DNA from: an uncultured bacterium
Lineage (GTDB): Bacteria > Bacillota > Clostridia > Lachnospirales > Lachnospiraceae
Assembly: GCA_905215405.1 (NCBI GenBank)
Contig: CAJMQE010000004.1
Coordinates: 1-64,000, forward strand
Length of the DNA stretch: 64,000 nt
Direction: 5' to 3'
A program made the translations under genes and the position numbers. The notes under the pieces are model-generated. The model was not told the origin of the DNA. It searched no databases and saw nothing but the letters and a program-made list of their open reading frames with translations. Positions 18,494 to 27,825 of the stretch are shown here, in pieces. The first letter of the stretch is position 1; every line of letters begins with the position of its first letter.

Positions 18494-19096
18494 GTGAATA
18501 GAAAAATTGGAATGATTGGTTCTTTGGTAAATGTTGCAATGGTAATTTTATTTGCCGTATTTATGTTACTAAAGTTTAACTTTGGAAGTTATATGGTATG
18601 CATGTTTCTTGCATTTGGATTTATTCTGATGATTTGCGCATTTTCTCAAGAATGTGCAAAAGACAGGAAAGTTGCAGCCAATGTATCAATGATTTTTACC
18701 AGTATCTATGTGGTGTTGATTTTAATAGTGTATTTTGCACAGACAACATCAGTAAGGTTGGATGGCCTAAGTGTTCAGGCATTTCAAATACTGGATTATT
18801 CAAAATCAGGACTGTTTTTCAATTATGATCTTTTAGGTTACGGAATGATGGCATTAGCAACCTTTTTCATTGGACTTACGATACAAGGAAAAGATGGAGT
18901 TGATAAATGGCTGAAATGGTTGTTACTTATCCATGGTATATTTTTCATTTCCTGTTTCTGTTTTCCGATGTTAGGGATGTTCTCAAGCAATACGGAAGGT
19001 GGGTATTGGACCGGAGTGATTGCGTTAGAATGCTGGTGTCTCTATTTTATTCCGGTAGGCGTGCTCTCTTTTATTCATTTTAAACGGAAGGTTTGA
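18494..19096 (+). CDS. DUF998-type integral membrane protein
   Basis: 200 aa with six predicted membrane helices and few polar loops. The layout matches DUF998-like proteins, whose function is unknown. GTG start at 18494 with GGGGAG six bases upstream. It follows the peptidase gene by 28 bases. Confidence 0.65.
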   Translation: MNRKIGMIGSLVNVAMVILFAVFMLLKFNFGSYMVCMFLAFGFILMICAFSQECAKDRKVAANVSMIFTSIYVVLILIVYFAQTTSVRLDGLSVQAFQILDYSKSGLFFNYDLLGYGMMALATFFIGLTIQGKDGVDKWLKWLLLIHGIFFISCFCFPMLGMFSSNTEGGYWTGVIALECWCLYFIPVGVLSFIHFKRKV

Positions 19097-19167
19097 GTAC
19101 ATGAAAAAGGAGATTCATAGTAAAAATATTTATGTTAAATAGTATCGTTAAGTCCTAATCGTATTTA

Positions 19168-19413
19168 TTACTTCAAATCTTTAAATATCGAATTAAAATC
19201 TACATGAAAGATTTCAACCAGAGCAACAAGTTCACTAATTCTAATATTGTAAGTTCCAGCTTCGATTTGTGAATATGTGCTTCTGGAGGTAGATAGATTT
19301 TTAAGCTGCAACTGCGCAACGACTTGTTCCTGCGTCATGTTTGCAGCTTTTCTTATTTTTCGTAGGTTTTGTCCGATTGAAAGATCATTGCATTGTTTGA
19401 GTTTTTGTGACAT
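19168..19413 (-). CDS. XRE-family helix-turn-helix regulator
   Basis: 81 aa, essentially one HTH_3 domain: IGQNLRKIRKAANMTQEQVV, then STSRSTYSQIEAGTYNI as the recognition region. DNA-binding regulator without a ligand domain. It is transcribed away from the small ORF at 19543, and a perfect 8-8 palindrome overlaps that ORF's promoter, the expected arrangement for control of the divergent gene and possibly of itself. Confidence 0.82.
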   Translation of the reverse strand: MSQKLKQCNDLSIGQNLRKIRKAANMTQEQVVAQLQLKNLSTSRSTYSQIEAGTYNIRISELVALVEIFHVDFNSIFKDLK

Positions 19414-19453
19414 ATTGATTTACCGCCCCATTTACATTTTGTTTATATTAATA

Positions 19454-19501
19454 TTGATTCTATTATAATTATTATGTATAATTGCAATGAATACATTGCA
19501 A
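19454..19501 (+). promoter_or_regulatory. Promoter and palindromic operator between XRE gene and small ORF
   Basis: TTGATT (19454-19459) and TATAAT (19477-19482) with a 17-bp spacer form a plus-strand promoter. TTGCAATG (19482-19489) and CATTGCAA (19494-19501) form a perfect inverted repeat starting at the last base of the -10 and covering the likely start point, an ideal repressor position. Binding by the adjacent XRE protein is inferred. Confidence 0.65.
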
Positions 19502-19542
19502 AACACATAGAGTATTAATTGTTATTATGGAGGGCGGATAAA

Positions 19543-19761
19543 ATGGTGCAGAAACGAAAGTATAGGAAAGTTTTAAAGGAGATTGCCAGGCGTGAGGGGA
19601 TTACAGAAAAACAAGTGGAATGTGAAATTCAAACAGCTATTAATATGGGATTTATAAGTGAGGATAGTCATGTTCAGGAACAATGGAAAAAAATTGTTTA
19701 TCAGGGAAAATATCCAATGGTAGAAGAAGTCTTAAAAAGCCTGATTAGGCGTGTTGAGTAA
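19543..19761 (+). CDS. Small basic protein, weakly Spo0A C-terminal-like
   Basis: 72 aa. Start at ATG 19543 with GGAGGG eight bases upstream; an earlier in-frame start at 19519 is poorer. The protein is highly charged and helical (KVLKEIARREGITEKQVECE, then IQTAINMGF). That pattern loosely resembles small Clostridial proteins related to the Spo0A C-terminal DNA-binding domain, but I cannot confirm it. It is expressed from a promoter overlapped by the palindrome next to the XRE gene, so it is probably that regulator's target. Confidence 0.6.
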   Translation: MVQKRKYRKVLKEIARREGITEKQVECEIQTAINMGFISEDSHVQEQWKKIVYQGKYPMVEEVLKSLIRRVE

Positions 19762-19763
19762 GA

Positions 19764-19937
19764 GTGAGATATGCGATTTTATATGATATGGTAAAACAGC
19801 AGCTACTCAAACAGTCTCTGCCACTAGAATTTGATGAATCAAAAATACGTAATCAGACATTGTTCTTGCTTATGATAGAGGATACTGGAATGGAGTTCAT
19901 TAGAATGGAATGGTGCTATCATGTCCTGTTTGTGTAA
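19764..19937 (+). CDS. Possible small ORF, 57 aa
   Basis: A GTG-initiated frame two bases after the stop of the preceding small gene, reading VRYAILYDMVKQQLLKQS and ending with MEWCYHVLFV. The position suggests translational coupling, but there is no clear ribosome binding site and no family is recognised. Low confidence. Confidence 0.25.
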   Translation: MRYAILYDMVKQQLLKQSLPLEFDESKIRNQTLFLLMIEDTGMEFIRMEWCYHVLFV

Positions 19938-19972
19938 ACTTGTATTACAAAGATTAGATCATACCAATCATA

Positions 19973-20809
19973 TTAGACAGGCTTAGATATCTTCCTAAAT
20001 TGCGTAGGGGTCACACCGACTCTTTTCCTGAATTGTGTAGATAAATAATCACCATTGCAGAACCCTGTTTCCATCGCGATTTCCATAATAGTTAGGTCAC
20101 TATTGGCGAGAAGGTGTTTTGCACGTCCGAGGCGATAATCGGTCAGATAGTCCATAAAAGATTTTCCGATTTGAGAGTGAAAGGATCTGGATAAGTAGGC
20201 AGCAGAGAGTCCAACTGTTTTTGCAATCTTTTCAAGCGAAATATCCTGAGCATATTGGTTGCAGATAATAGAAAGGGAATTGATGATCGGTGTGGTAAGT
20301 GGAGCATTGGAAAAACGATTTTTATCGTTAAGGTGTTCTTCCCAGATCGTTGTAAACAAATAAAATAACATACCTTGTAGAATCACCTCTTTATAGGGGT
20401 GATTTTTTTGATATTCTTCATACATATTACGAAATATAGATTCTATTTTAGTCTGGACAGTTTCTGAAAAATGACAGATTTTTAGATCGTATAAAATATC
20501 AATGATTGGGTGACCAATTTTATCAAAGAATGGCTGTATGAAGGAAGGAGAAAATTTAATAAAATAACTATTATAGGGAGCATCACTCAGAGAGAGCGTA
20601 CGGTGTAGCATAAAAGGCGGAGCCATAGCTACATCACCAGCATGGTAGTCATATGTTTGTGTCGTAGTAATGGTGCGGCGGTCACCAGAAGTGACATAGC
20701 AAATATTATAATGATCAGTAGCCATTTGCATAGTGGTCATACTAAATTTGCCAGAAAATGATTTCTTTTGGATAATGATTTGTGTATTTGCAGGTAGTTT
20801 ATCGGGCAT
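19973..20809 (-). CDS. AraC family transcriptional regulator
   Basis: 278 aa. The N-terminal half is a cupin-like sensor (ICYVTSGDRRTITTTQTYDY, then HAGDVAMAPPFMLHR), and the C-terminal ~100 residues hold the two HTH motifs of AraC proteins (ISLEKIAKTVGLSAAYLSRS and IMEIAMETGFCNGDYLSTQF). It is divergent from the ABC transporter operon starting at 21075, which makes that operon its most likely target; its ligand is unknown. The intergenic 20810-21074 shows no firm operator. Confidence 0.88.
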   Translation of the reverse strand: MPDKLPANTQIIIQKKSFSGKFSMTTMQMATDHYNICYVTSGDRRTITTTQTYDYHAGDVAMAPPFMLHRTLSLSDAPYNSYFIKFSPSFIQPFFDKIGHPIIDILYDLKICHFSETVQTKIESIFRNMYEEYQKNHPYKEVILQGMLFYLFTTIWEEHLNDKNRFSNAPLTTPIINSLSIICNQYAQDISLEKIAKTVGLSAAYLSRSFHSQIGKSFMDYLTDYRLGRAKHLLANSDLTIMEIAMETGFCNGDYLSTQFRKRVGVTPTQFRKISKPV

Positions 20810-21074
20810 TTCAATGCTCCTTTACGTTTTTCTACAGACATACCCAAATTAGTATGATGCGTATAGTTATATTATGTCATAATTGCTAAGATATTTCAAT
20901 GGATAAGTCATGGATAGAAATGCTTGTTACAGGTAAAATGCTGTAAAATATATTTGGATGCAAGGGCATGAAAAAAGTATGGATTAATGCTCAGAAAATT
21001 AGCGCCAAGAGCTGATAGACAGTTGGTTGTATGGATAGTCAGCAAAAGTAAATAGAAAGATAGGGGGGAGAGCT

Positions 21075-21758
21075 GTGCTGCAGATGGAAAATATACGGAA
21101 GAGTTATTTTAATGGGAAAATGTCCGAGGAGGTCCTGCATGGTGTGAATCTCAATATTGAAGATGGTGAAATGGTTGCAATTATGGGGGCGTCTGGTTCA
21201 GGAAAATCGACATTACTTGGCATTTTGGGATGTTTAGATTATGCAACGAGTGGCAGGTATGAGATGAATGGAATTGAAATCGATAAACGAAAAGACAAAA
21301 AAATGAATCGTTTGAGAAATGAAACAATTGGATTTGTATTTCAGAAGTTTCATTTATTTCCGAACAAGACAGCTTTGGAAAATGTAATGATGCCTGTTTA
21401 TTATAATCAGAGCATTTCTAATGCAGAAGGAGAAAAAAGAGCAACAGAAATGCTAGAAAAAGTAAATATGGGGGAAAAAATCAATGAACTACCAATCGCC
21501 CTGTCGGGTGGCGAATGTCAGAGAATAGCAATCGCCAGAGCACTAGTGATGAATCCACCAGTGCTGCTCGCAGATGAACCGACTGGAAATTTGGATAGTA
21601 AGAATAGTAAAGATATCATGAAGCTTTTTTCGCAAATACATGAGGAACTTCACAATACAATGGTAATCGTGACCCATGATCCAGACATTGGTAAGGCTTG
21701 TCAACGCATATTAATGATGCATGATGGAAAAATCACGAACGATCATTATATACCATAA
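21075..21758 (+). CDS. ABC transporter ATP-binding protein (MacB/LolD-like)
   Basis: 227 aa. Walker A GASGSGKST, signature LSGGECQRIAIARAL, Walker B VLLADEPTGNLD and the H-loop VTHD are all present. GTG 21075 follows GGGGGGAG; ATG 21084 is an alternative start. It is the first gene of a three-gene operon with a membrane-fusion-type adaptor and an FtsX-like permease, the layout of MacAB-type systems in Gram-positives that export peptides or antibiotics or respond to envelope stress. Confidence 0.93.
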   Translation: MLQMENIRKSYFNGKMSEEVLHGVNLNIEDGEMVAIMGASGSGKSTLLGILGCLDYATSGRYEMNGIEIDKRKDKKMNRLRNETIGFVFQKFHLFPNKTALENVMMPVYYNQSISNAEGEKRATEMLEKVNMGEKINELPIALSGGECQRIAIARALVMNPPVLLADEPTGNLDSKNSKDIMKLFSQIHEELHNTMVIVTHDPDIGKACQRILMMHDGKITNDHYIP

Positions 21759-21804
21759 ACTCAACATAACAGAAGCTATCAAAAAAGATTTAAAGGGGAG
21801 TCAT

Positions 21805-22773
21805 ATGAAAAGGAAAACAATAATAAAAATCGTAGTTTTGACAGTGCTAATAATACTAATGGTTGCTGGTATGCAGTATAAAATTTACAGCGAGAAAAAG
21901 GTTGTTACTTATCAGGTCAAGCTTGGAGAGATATCTGATGCAACATCTCTGGATGCAGCATATAACGTAAGTGGAAATCTAGTAGTAAGAAAAAATAATA
22001 TTTATGCGGTTTCATTGGAATATAATGCAAAGCTGGATGAACTATATGTGGATGATGGTGAAAATGTAGAAGAGGGCCAGAAACTATTTCAGGTGACCAG
22101 ACTCACTGATCGTGCAGAAATAACCATAACGGCTGATGTGGCAGGAACGATTGAGTTTAGCAAGGATTATTATAGCGGAAATATTGTTTCACAGTATTCA
22201 TCAATACTAAGCATTTATCAATTATCAAGTTCTGATGATTTTTATATTCAGGCGATGGTTCCTGTCTCTGTATACGAAAAACTGAGTAATATCAGTTCTG
22301 CGGAAGTTACATTTTCAAATGTTCTGTCAGATAGTAAGCTAGATGGAACATTGGAAGACAGGGAATTATCTGTTCAAAAAATGAATAATATCGATTATTA
22401 TAATCTGGCAATAAAAGTGGATGACAGTGAATCACAGTTGGATAATTATAAGTTGGTAAAAGGTATGGATGTTAATGTAACATTGTGTTCTTCACAGAAA
22501 CTGGAAAATGACACACAAAATCAGGACAGATATTATACAGTGCCATTTAGTGCAATTGTGTCCAGAGATGAAAAGAATGCGATTTTTACATACAAGCAGA
22601 GTGGAGACGAAGCACATGCAAAGATGGTAATCGTGGATGTGATCAGTACGAATGGAGATACTGCGGTGATTAGAGCGGACAATGGCACGTTAAGTAAAAA
22701 TGATAAAGTAATTACAGAGGGCAATTACAAACTCAGTGGGAACGAATTGATAAGTGTGAGCGAGGGGATATAG
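21805..22773 (+). CDS. Membrane-anchored periplasmic-adaptor-like (HlyD/MacA type) protein
   Basis: Start at ATG 21805 with GGGGAG five bases upstream. 322 aa: an N-terminal membrane helix (about 5-23), then a biotinyl-lipoyl-like barrel (YAVSLEYNAKLDELYVDDGE, then NVEEGQKLF; returning with ITADVAGTIEF) and a beta-barrel C-terminal region. It is the extracytoplasmic adaptor of the ABC export system, sitting between ATPase and permease genes; the permease begins one base after its stop. Short for the family and lacking a long alpha-hairpin, as in other Gram-positive members. Confidence 0.82.
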   Translation: MKRKTIIKIVVLTVLIILMVAGMQYKIYSEKKVVTYQVKLGEISDATSLDAAYNVSGNLVVRKNNIYAVSLEYNAKLDELYVDDGENVEEGQKLFQVTRLTDRAEITITADVAGTIEFSKDYYSGNIVSQYSSILSIYQLSSSDDFYIQAMVPVSVYEKLSNISSAEVTFSNVLSDSKLDGTLEDRELSVQKMNNIDYYNLAIKVDDSESQLDNYKLVKGMDVNVTLCSSQKLENDTQNQDRYYTVPFSAIVSRDEKNAIFTYKQSGDEAHAKMVIVDVISTNGDTAVIRADNGTLSKNDKVITEGNYKLSGNELISVSEGI

Positions 22774-22774
22774 T

Positions 22775-23962
22775 ATGATTTTAAGAAATATAAAATTTTC
22801 CTGGGAGTCCATAGTTGAAGAAAAATTCAAATCTTTACTGACTATCGTTAGTATTGCAATTAGTATTGCAACATTGATTGTGATCCTTTCACTCAGTCAG
22901 GCATTTTATAATTACATAGTAGCACAGTTTCAGAAAACCGGAACTGATTTGATGTGGATTCAGACGGAATCTTCTGGCTTGAGCGCACAAAAAAGTTTTC
23001 AAATGGATTATGTCGAGAAATTAAAGAATCTTGCATTTGTAAAAAATGCGAGTCCGAACTTTGTAAAATCAGAGTCGGTCTATGTGGATGCAACTGTTGG
23101 AAATGTCTCTGTTAATGGTGTAAATCAAGAGTATGCTTCGATAAAAAATATGGATATAGAGGGGCAATTTCTGTCTCTGGCTGATTGTAATCATAATAAT
23201 TGTACCTGTGTGATTTCAGATGATGTCAGAAAAAAGTATGTGTATAAAAATATTAATCCAATTGGGCAGCAGATTAATATTTCAGGAATCAATTATACCA
23301 TTATTGGATATGTTGCACCGTCCGACAATGACAGGGATTATGAGATTTCAATTGAACAGGACAATGCAGTTTATATTCCATATACAACATTTCAAAATAA
23401 TTATGGCAGTGAGAGTTTAAATTTGATCGTATTTACCGTGAATAATGTAAAGAACGTGGATCAGTATAAAGAGCGAATCGATGCATTAATGAGTGACTAC
23501 AGAGCACATGGTGGAAGTTACGATATGATAAGTGTGGAAAATGTCATGAGTGAGTATTTGAGCATGGCTGATAAAATAAATATATTTTTTGTAATATTTA
23601 TTGTGATCACGATGATAATCAGTGGAATTGGAATTATGAATGTGCTGATGATGTCCACGATGGAGAAAAAATGGGAGATTGGTCTTAGAAAGTCTTTTGG
23701 AGCCAGCAGAATTGATATTTTACGACAGATCATAGCAGGCATATTAATACAATCTTTCTTTGGAATGTTACTTGGTATACTTGTAGGAATATTTGCAGTT
23801 ACGTTACTTGGCGCATTTATAGATTCCAGCTTAATGGTAATCTCAAAAAAAGGGATTCTCCTGAGCGTTGTATTTTGTTTCATAATAGCATTTGTATTTG
23901 GCTCAGTTCCAGCAATCAAGGCGTCGAAGATGCTACCGCTGGATTGTCTTGAGAGAGATTAA
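22775..23962 (+). CDS. ABC transporter permease (MacB/FtsX-like)
   Basis: 395 aa. One N-terminal membrane helix (about 22-45), a large extracellular MacB-PCD-like domain (about 46-265), and three C-terminal helices of the FtsX type (from about 275, with GIGIMNVLMMSTMEKKWEIG and LRKSFGASRIDILRQ). With the two upstream genes it forms a mechanotransmitting export system; the substrate is unknown. ATG 22775 directly follows the previous stop. Confidence 0.9.
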   Translation: MILRNIKFSWESIVEEKFKSLLTIVSIAISIATLIVILSLSQAFYNYIVAQFQKTGTDLMWIQTESSGLSAQKSFQMDYVEKLKNLAFVKNASPNFVKSESVYVDATVGNVSVNGVNQEYASIKNMDIEGQFLSLADCNHNNCTCVISDDVRKKYVYKNINPIGQQINISGINYTIIGYVAPSDNDRDYEISIEQDNAVYIPYTTFQNNYGSESLNLIVFTVNNVKNVDQYKERIDALMSDYRAHGGSYDMISVENVMSEYLSMADKINIFFVIFIVITMIISGIGIMNVLMMSTMEKKWEIGLRKSFGASRIDILRQIIAGILIQSFFGMLLGILVGIFAVTLLGAFIDSSLMVISKKGILLSVVFCFIIAFVFGSVPAIKASKMLPLDCLERD

Positions 23963-23998
23963 AATGAATAGAAATATGGACATTATGGATTAAGTACG

Positions 23999-24035
23999 AA
24001 GCCCTCCCACCTCAGCGAAAGCAGAGGGAGGGCTT
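23999..24035. terminator. Hairpin terminator between convergent ABC operon and toxin-like gene
   Basis: AAGCCCTCCC (23999-24008) pairs with GGGAGGGCTT (24026-24035), with an inner CCTC/GAGG helix. Neither side has a long T run, but the stem is GC-rich and lies between two convergent genes, so it probably serves both strands. Confidence 0.65.
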
Positions 24036-24042
24036 TGTTACG

Positions 24043-24132
24043 TTAGTGACATATCAGGTAAATAAATGTAAGGATTGCAATAATGAACATTCCGAAAGAC
24101 ATGAGGTCCTTAAAATCAAATTTATTCACCAT
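24043..24132 (-). CDS. Putative holin-like type I toxin, 29 aa
   Basis: A 30-codon ORF on the minus strand, MVNKFDFKDLMSFGMFIIAI followed by LTFIYLICH. GGAGG is seven bases upstream of its ATG. One hydrophobic helix after a short polar head, with the LMSFGMFIIAILTFI pattern, matches the putative holin-like toxin peptides of Firmicutes, which depolarise the membrane and are usually toxins of type I (RNA antitoxin) systems. It has its own promoter with a LexA-like palindrome over the -35 and a hairpin behind the stop. I found no clear antisense RNA promoter. Identification rests on motif, size and site quality. Confidence 0.72.
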   Translation of the reverse strand: MVNKFDFKDLMSFGMFIIAILTFIYLICH

Positions 24133-24208
24133 AACATCACCTCCATTCCATTCTGAATGAAGGAAAAATAATCAGTATCTGAAGTTTTTTTTCTTTTGGT
24201 ACCAGGCA

Positions 24209-24244
24209 AGTATAACACAATAAGGTATCGAACACAAGTTCGAT
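24209..24244 (-). promoter_or_regulatory. Toxin-gene promoter overlapped by LexA-like (SOS) box
   Basis: On the minus strand, TTGTGT (complement of 24232-24237) and TATACT (complement of 24209-24214) are 17 bp apart. The palindrome ATCGAAC-ACAA-GTTCGAT at 24227-24244 covers the -35. Its core CGAACACAAGTTCG matches the Gram-positive LexA consensus CGAACRNRYGTTCG at all but one degenerate position. Control by LexA is inferred. The remaining 24245-24519 shows nothing firm. Confidence 0.65.
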
Positions 24245-24519
24245 TTAATAATATAGCTATGTTACTGTTCCTGGATATAAAAATTAGAATCGTCAATGGC
24301 CTTGTCATATTGCCTACAGTTCGTAAAAAATGTATTGAATATACATTAAATGGATAATAAATACCATATGCTGGCATTAAACTTACGCTTTTATTAAAAA
24401 TTGTTAAGAATACCAATATTTACACCGGAAAATATTGACTTATACTGACCATTTATTGTAACATAGCAAATACGTGTCGCGGTTTTCGGTTAATACGGTT
24501 AGTAGTTTTACGGGAGGAT

Positions 24520-26520
24520 ATGAAATTGAAAAGTCTTAAGACAAAAATCAGTCTTATCATTGTTGGTGTGATCGTTGTAATCTGTAGTGGATTACTTACA
24601 GCGGCTTATTTTAGCAGCAGCAGTGCACTGGAAGGAAGTACGAATGAAAGTCTGGTTGTTATTACAGACCAGGTGGAGAAGGTTTTAAATAAAGAGTTAA
24701 CAGGCGATCTGGCAGAATTGAGTGCAATTGCATCAAATGATATTATCACAGATCCGGATGCAACATTTGATGAAAAAATGGCTGTGATCCAGCGTGAAGT
24801 TAAGCGGATCGGTGCAGTCAGAATGGGAATTTCTGATCTTACAGGAAATCTTAGAAATCATGATGGGACATCAGCGGAAGTCAGTCAGAGGGAATATTTC
24901 CTGAATGCCAAAGCTGGTGGTACAGGTATTTCTGACCCGATTATAAGTAAGGCAGATGGCTCTCTGGTTATCATGTATGCGGTTCCAATCATGAACGATG
25001 GAAAAGTGATCGGAGTATTGACGGAAGCCAGAGATGGAAATAATCTGAGCGCAATTCTGAGTGAAATTGAATTTGGCGAAACAGGCACTGCGTTTATGCT
25101 GAATAAAGAAGGAACTATAATTGCAAGTGATAATGAGCAGGATGTAAAAGAAATGCGCAATATCATAAAGGAGCAGACGGAAAAGTCGGCTTCATCAGAC
25201 CTTGCTGCACTGCATAGTGCAATGATAGCTGGAAATAGCGGTACAGCTACATATAAAGAAGATGGACATACCTATTATGCAGGATATAGTCCAATTGAAG
25301 GCACATCCTGGTCTCTTGCAGTTGGAATCCAGAAAAATGAAGCACTTTCAAGTGCAACAGATCTTGCAGTATTTCAGGGTGCAATTCTTGTAGCAGCAAT
25401 TGTTATTGCATCAATTGCAGGATATTTTATGGCACGTTTTATTGTTAGAAAAATCAGTCATTCAGGCAATTATCTGACACAGATCTCAGAAGGTGTTCTG
25501 AACTTTGAATTTAATGAGAAGGATCTGAACAGCAAAGATGAAATTGGCGATATGGTGCGTTCTCTGAACCAGACAAGAAATGCACTGAAAGAAACAATTA
25601 CCGGAATCAGAGAAAATTCTGTTAAGGTTGACGGTAGTTCCCGTGTGTTATCCGAGACATCAAGGAATATTACGGTAATGTCACAGAATGTTACGGAGAC
25701 GATCGCTGAGATCGCAAAAGGCACGACACTGCAGAGTGAAGAGTTGACAAATGTCTCTATTATTGTAAATGACTTTGGACAGCGTCTGGAAAATGTGGTA
25801 TCGAACGTGAGTGAAGTAGAAAATCATACAAAAGTCATCAATAGTATGGCGAACAGAAGCACAGAGGAAATGAATCAGCTCAACGAATCTGTCATTAAAG
25901 TTGGTGATGTATTCCAGGAATTTAATCAGAAAATTCAGATGCTGACTAGACGAATCGAGACAGTGAATGAAATCACATCGCTGATCAATGAGGTGTCTGC
26001 ACAGACTAATCTGTTAGCTTTAAATGCTTCGATTGAGGCAGCAAGAGCTGGAGATGCCGGAAGGGGCTTTGCCGTTGTTGCAACGGAAATAGGAAATCTT
26101 GCAGAACAGTCCAGAAGTTCTTCAGAAGAAATTACAAAACTGATCACAGGAGTTTCAAAAGAGACAGAAGTGATCAGCCAAAGTGCGATAGAAATGAATC
26201 AGGAACTGGAAGGACAGATGGCAGTCATTAAAACAGCTATCGGTTCATTTAGTGAAATCATTACAATGGTAGAAGAGGTGATTCCAAATATTCAGGGTGT
26301 GAAAAAGGCAGTTGGTGTTGTTCAGAATGACAAAAATGATATTTTGAACAGGGTCGGCGATATCACAGCGGTATCAGAAGAAATCTCAGCATCGACAGAG
26401 GAAATTGCAACATCTGCAAAAAATATGAATCAGTCGATGGAAGAAGTAGCACAACATGCGATAGCACTGGCAGATCAGGCAAAAGATATGCTGGATGGAG
26501 TAGAATCTTTCAAGATTTAG
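24520..26520 (+). CDS. Methyl-accepting chemotaxis protein with dCache sensor
   Basis: 666 aa. Helix at about 10-31, an extracellular double-Cache domain to about 285 (contains [18 protein letters not shown], and VGVLTEAR-like strands), a second helix (about 286-308), HAMP, and a cytoplasmic signalling domain whose hairpin tip [20 protein letters not shown] is canonical. dCache domains commonly bind amino acids or similar small ligands; the signal goes to CheA/CheW. ATG 24520 has GGGAGG upstream. Monocistronic, with a bidirectional terminator behind it. Confidence 0.94.
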   Translation: MKLKSLKTKISLIIVGVIVVICSGLLTAAYFSSSSALEGSTNESLVVITDQVEKVLNKELTGDLAELSAIASNDIITDPDATFDEKMAVIQREVKRIGAVRMGISDLTGNLRNHDGTSAEVSQREYFLNAKAGGTGISDPIISKADGSLVIMYAVPIMNDGKVIGVLTEARDGNNLSAILSEIEFGETGTAFMLNKEGTIIASDNEQDVKEMRNIIKEQTEKSASSDLAALHSAMIAGNSGTATYKEDGHTYYAGYSPIEGTSWSLAVGIQKNEALSSATDLAVFQGAILVAAIVIASIAGYFMARFIVRKISHSGNYLTQISEGVLNFEFNEKDLNSKDEIGDMVRSLNQTRNALKETITGIRENSVKVDGSSRVLSETSRNITVMSQNVTETIAEIAKGTTLQSEELTNVSIIVNDFGQRLENVVSNVSEVENHTKVINSMANRSTEEMNQLNESVIKVGDVFQEFNQKIQMLTRRIETVNEITSLINEVSAQTNLLALNASIEAARAGDAGRGFAVVATEIGNLAEQSRSSSEEITKLITGVSKETEVISQSAIEMNQELEGQMAVIKTAIGSFSEIITMVEEVIPNIQGVKKAVGVVQNDKNDILNRVGDITAVSEEISASTEEIATSAKNMNQSMEEVAQHAIALADQAKDMLDGVESFKI

Positions 26521-26595
26521 GGAAGAGGGAATTGGCATCAGATGCGTATTACGTTCTGGTTGCTGATAGCAAAAAATATTTTATATAAGAATAAC

Positions 26596-26659
26596 AAAAA
26601 AAGACAATTATGTAGTGCACGTCTGTTGGATGACTTGCATTACATGAATTGTCTTTTTT
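26596..26659. terminator. Bidirectional terminator between MCP and OYE genes
   Basis: An A-rich tract, GACAATT (26603-26609) pairing with AATTGTC (26647-26653), an inner ATGTAGTGCA/TGCATTACAT helix, then a T tract. It can serve both convergent genes. Confidence 0.8.
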
Positions 26660-26711
26660 ATTGAATCAAATTTATCTGTTTGTAACAGAAAATGTGCAGT
26701 ATCTTCTGAGA

Positions 26712-27704
26712 TTACAGCATGGCATTTTTTGCCCAGGATGAATCTTTTAAGATGGCACGTCCTACACCGATCAGATCAGCTTTCTTTTCGGACAGCAGTT
26801 CTTCAGCACTATCAGCGTCAGTGATTCCACCGGTCAGGATGACTGGAATTGAAACGACCTGTTTGATTGCCTCTGTCAATTCCCCAAAATAACCAGGCTC
26901 TGTATGACCTGGACGGATGAATCCGCACATGCCACCGGAAATATCGAGAAGATCGACACCTGCCTGTTCAAATGCTTTTGCAGCTTCCATGCTATCTGCA
27001 AGGGTACTGCCGCCTTCAGTGTAGTCACTGGCACCGAGACGAAGGGCAACTAAGAAATCATTGCCGACAGTAGCACGGACAGCTTTGATGACTTCTAAAT
27101 GCAGACGTATTCTGTTCTGTACAGAGCCACCATAGGAATCAGTACGGATATTTGTCAGAGGAGAATAGAACTGGTTCAAAAGGTATCCGTGGGCACTGTG
27201 AAGTTCCACACCATCGAATCCAGCTTCTTTTGCACGTCTGGCAGCATCTGCATATTTCTGAACCAGAGTTTGAATTTCTTCCGTAGTAAGCTGTTGTGGA
27301 ACAACACCGTTTCCGCCTGTCAGGCCGTTATTAACGACAGCACTGGCACTAACGGATTGCATTCCTGTAATCTGTTCTGTTGTTGAACTACCAGCATGAT
27401 TGATCTGCGCAACGATCTTTGAACCGTTTTTGTGCACGACTTCCGTTATTTTACGCAGTCCTTCTACATCAGAATCTCTGGAAATAGACACCTGATGTGC
27501 ATCTGCCATACCTTCCTGGCTGATATATTCATGTTCCATAATAATCAGGCCGATTGCACCACCTTTTGATTTTTCATCATAATAATCGACCAGTTTATCT
27601 GATACAACACCATCGATTGCACTGGATTTTGCCATCGGTGGCATGACCAGACGGTTTTTTAGGGTTACTTTATTAATTTGTATTGGTTGATTGAATAATT
27701 CCAT
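26712..27704 (-). CDS. NADH:flavin oxidoreductase, old yellow enzyme family
   Basis: 330 aa, a single FMN-binding TIM barrel without the FeS/FAD extensions of the larger family members. FNQPIQINKVTLKNRLVMPP is the typical opening; AGFDGVELHSAHGYLLNQFY with YGGSVQNR is the substrate-binding His/Tyr region; ILTGGITDADSAEELLSEKK and ADLIGVGRA complete the phosphate site. It reduces activated C=C bonds with NAD(P)H. An AAGGAGG site precedes its ATG. It is divergent from an HxlR regulator at 27826, its probable controller, and near other redox genes. Confidence 0.92.
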   Translation of the reverse strand: MELFNQPIQINKVTLKNRLVMPPMAKSSAIDGVVSDKLVDYYDEKSKGGAIGLIIMEHEYISQEGMADAHQVSISRDSDVEGLRKITEVVHKNGSKIVAQINHAGSSTTEQITGMQSVSASAVVNNGLTGGNGVVPQQLTTEEIQTLVQKYADAARRAKEAGFDGVELHSAHGYLLNQFYSPLTNIRTDSYGGSVQNRIRLHLEVIKAVRATVGNDFLVALRLGASDYTEGGSTLADSMEAAKAFEQAGVDLLDISGGMCGFIRPGHTEPGYFGELTEAIKQVVSIPVILTGGITDADSAEELLSEKKADLIGVGRAILKDSSWAKNAML

Positions 27705-27825
27705 AAATAAAAACCTCCTTATAGGTACTTGTCATAGATACAGTTACGATTTAGAATAACAGTAAATGAGAATATTGCATAGTATGCACTTTTTAGTAAG
27801 ATACTAACAAAAAGGAGAGTATTAA

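Noticed and set aside
23963..24132. Antisense RNA antitoxin for the holin-like peptide
   Set aside because: Looked for on the plus strand; no promoter of adequate quality or T-run terminator was found.
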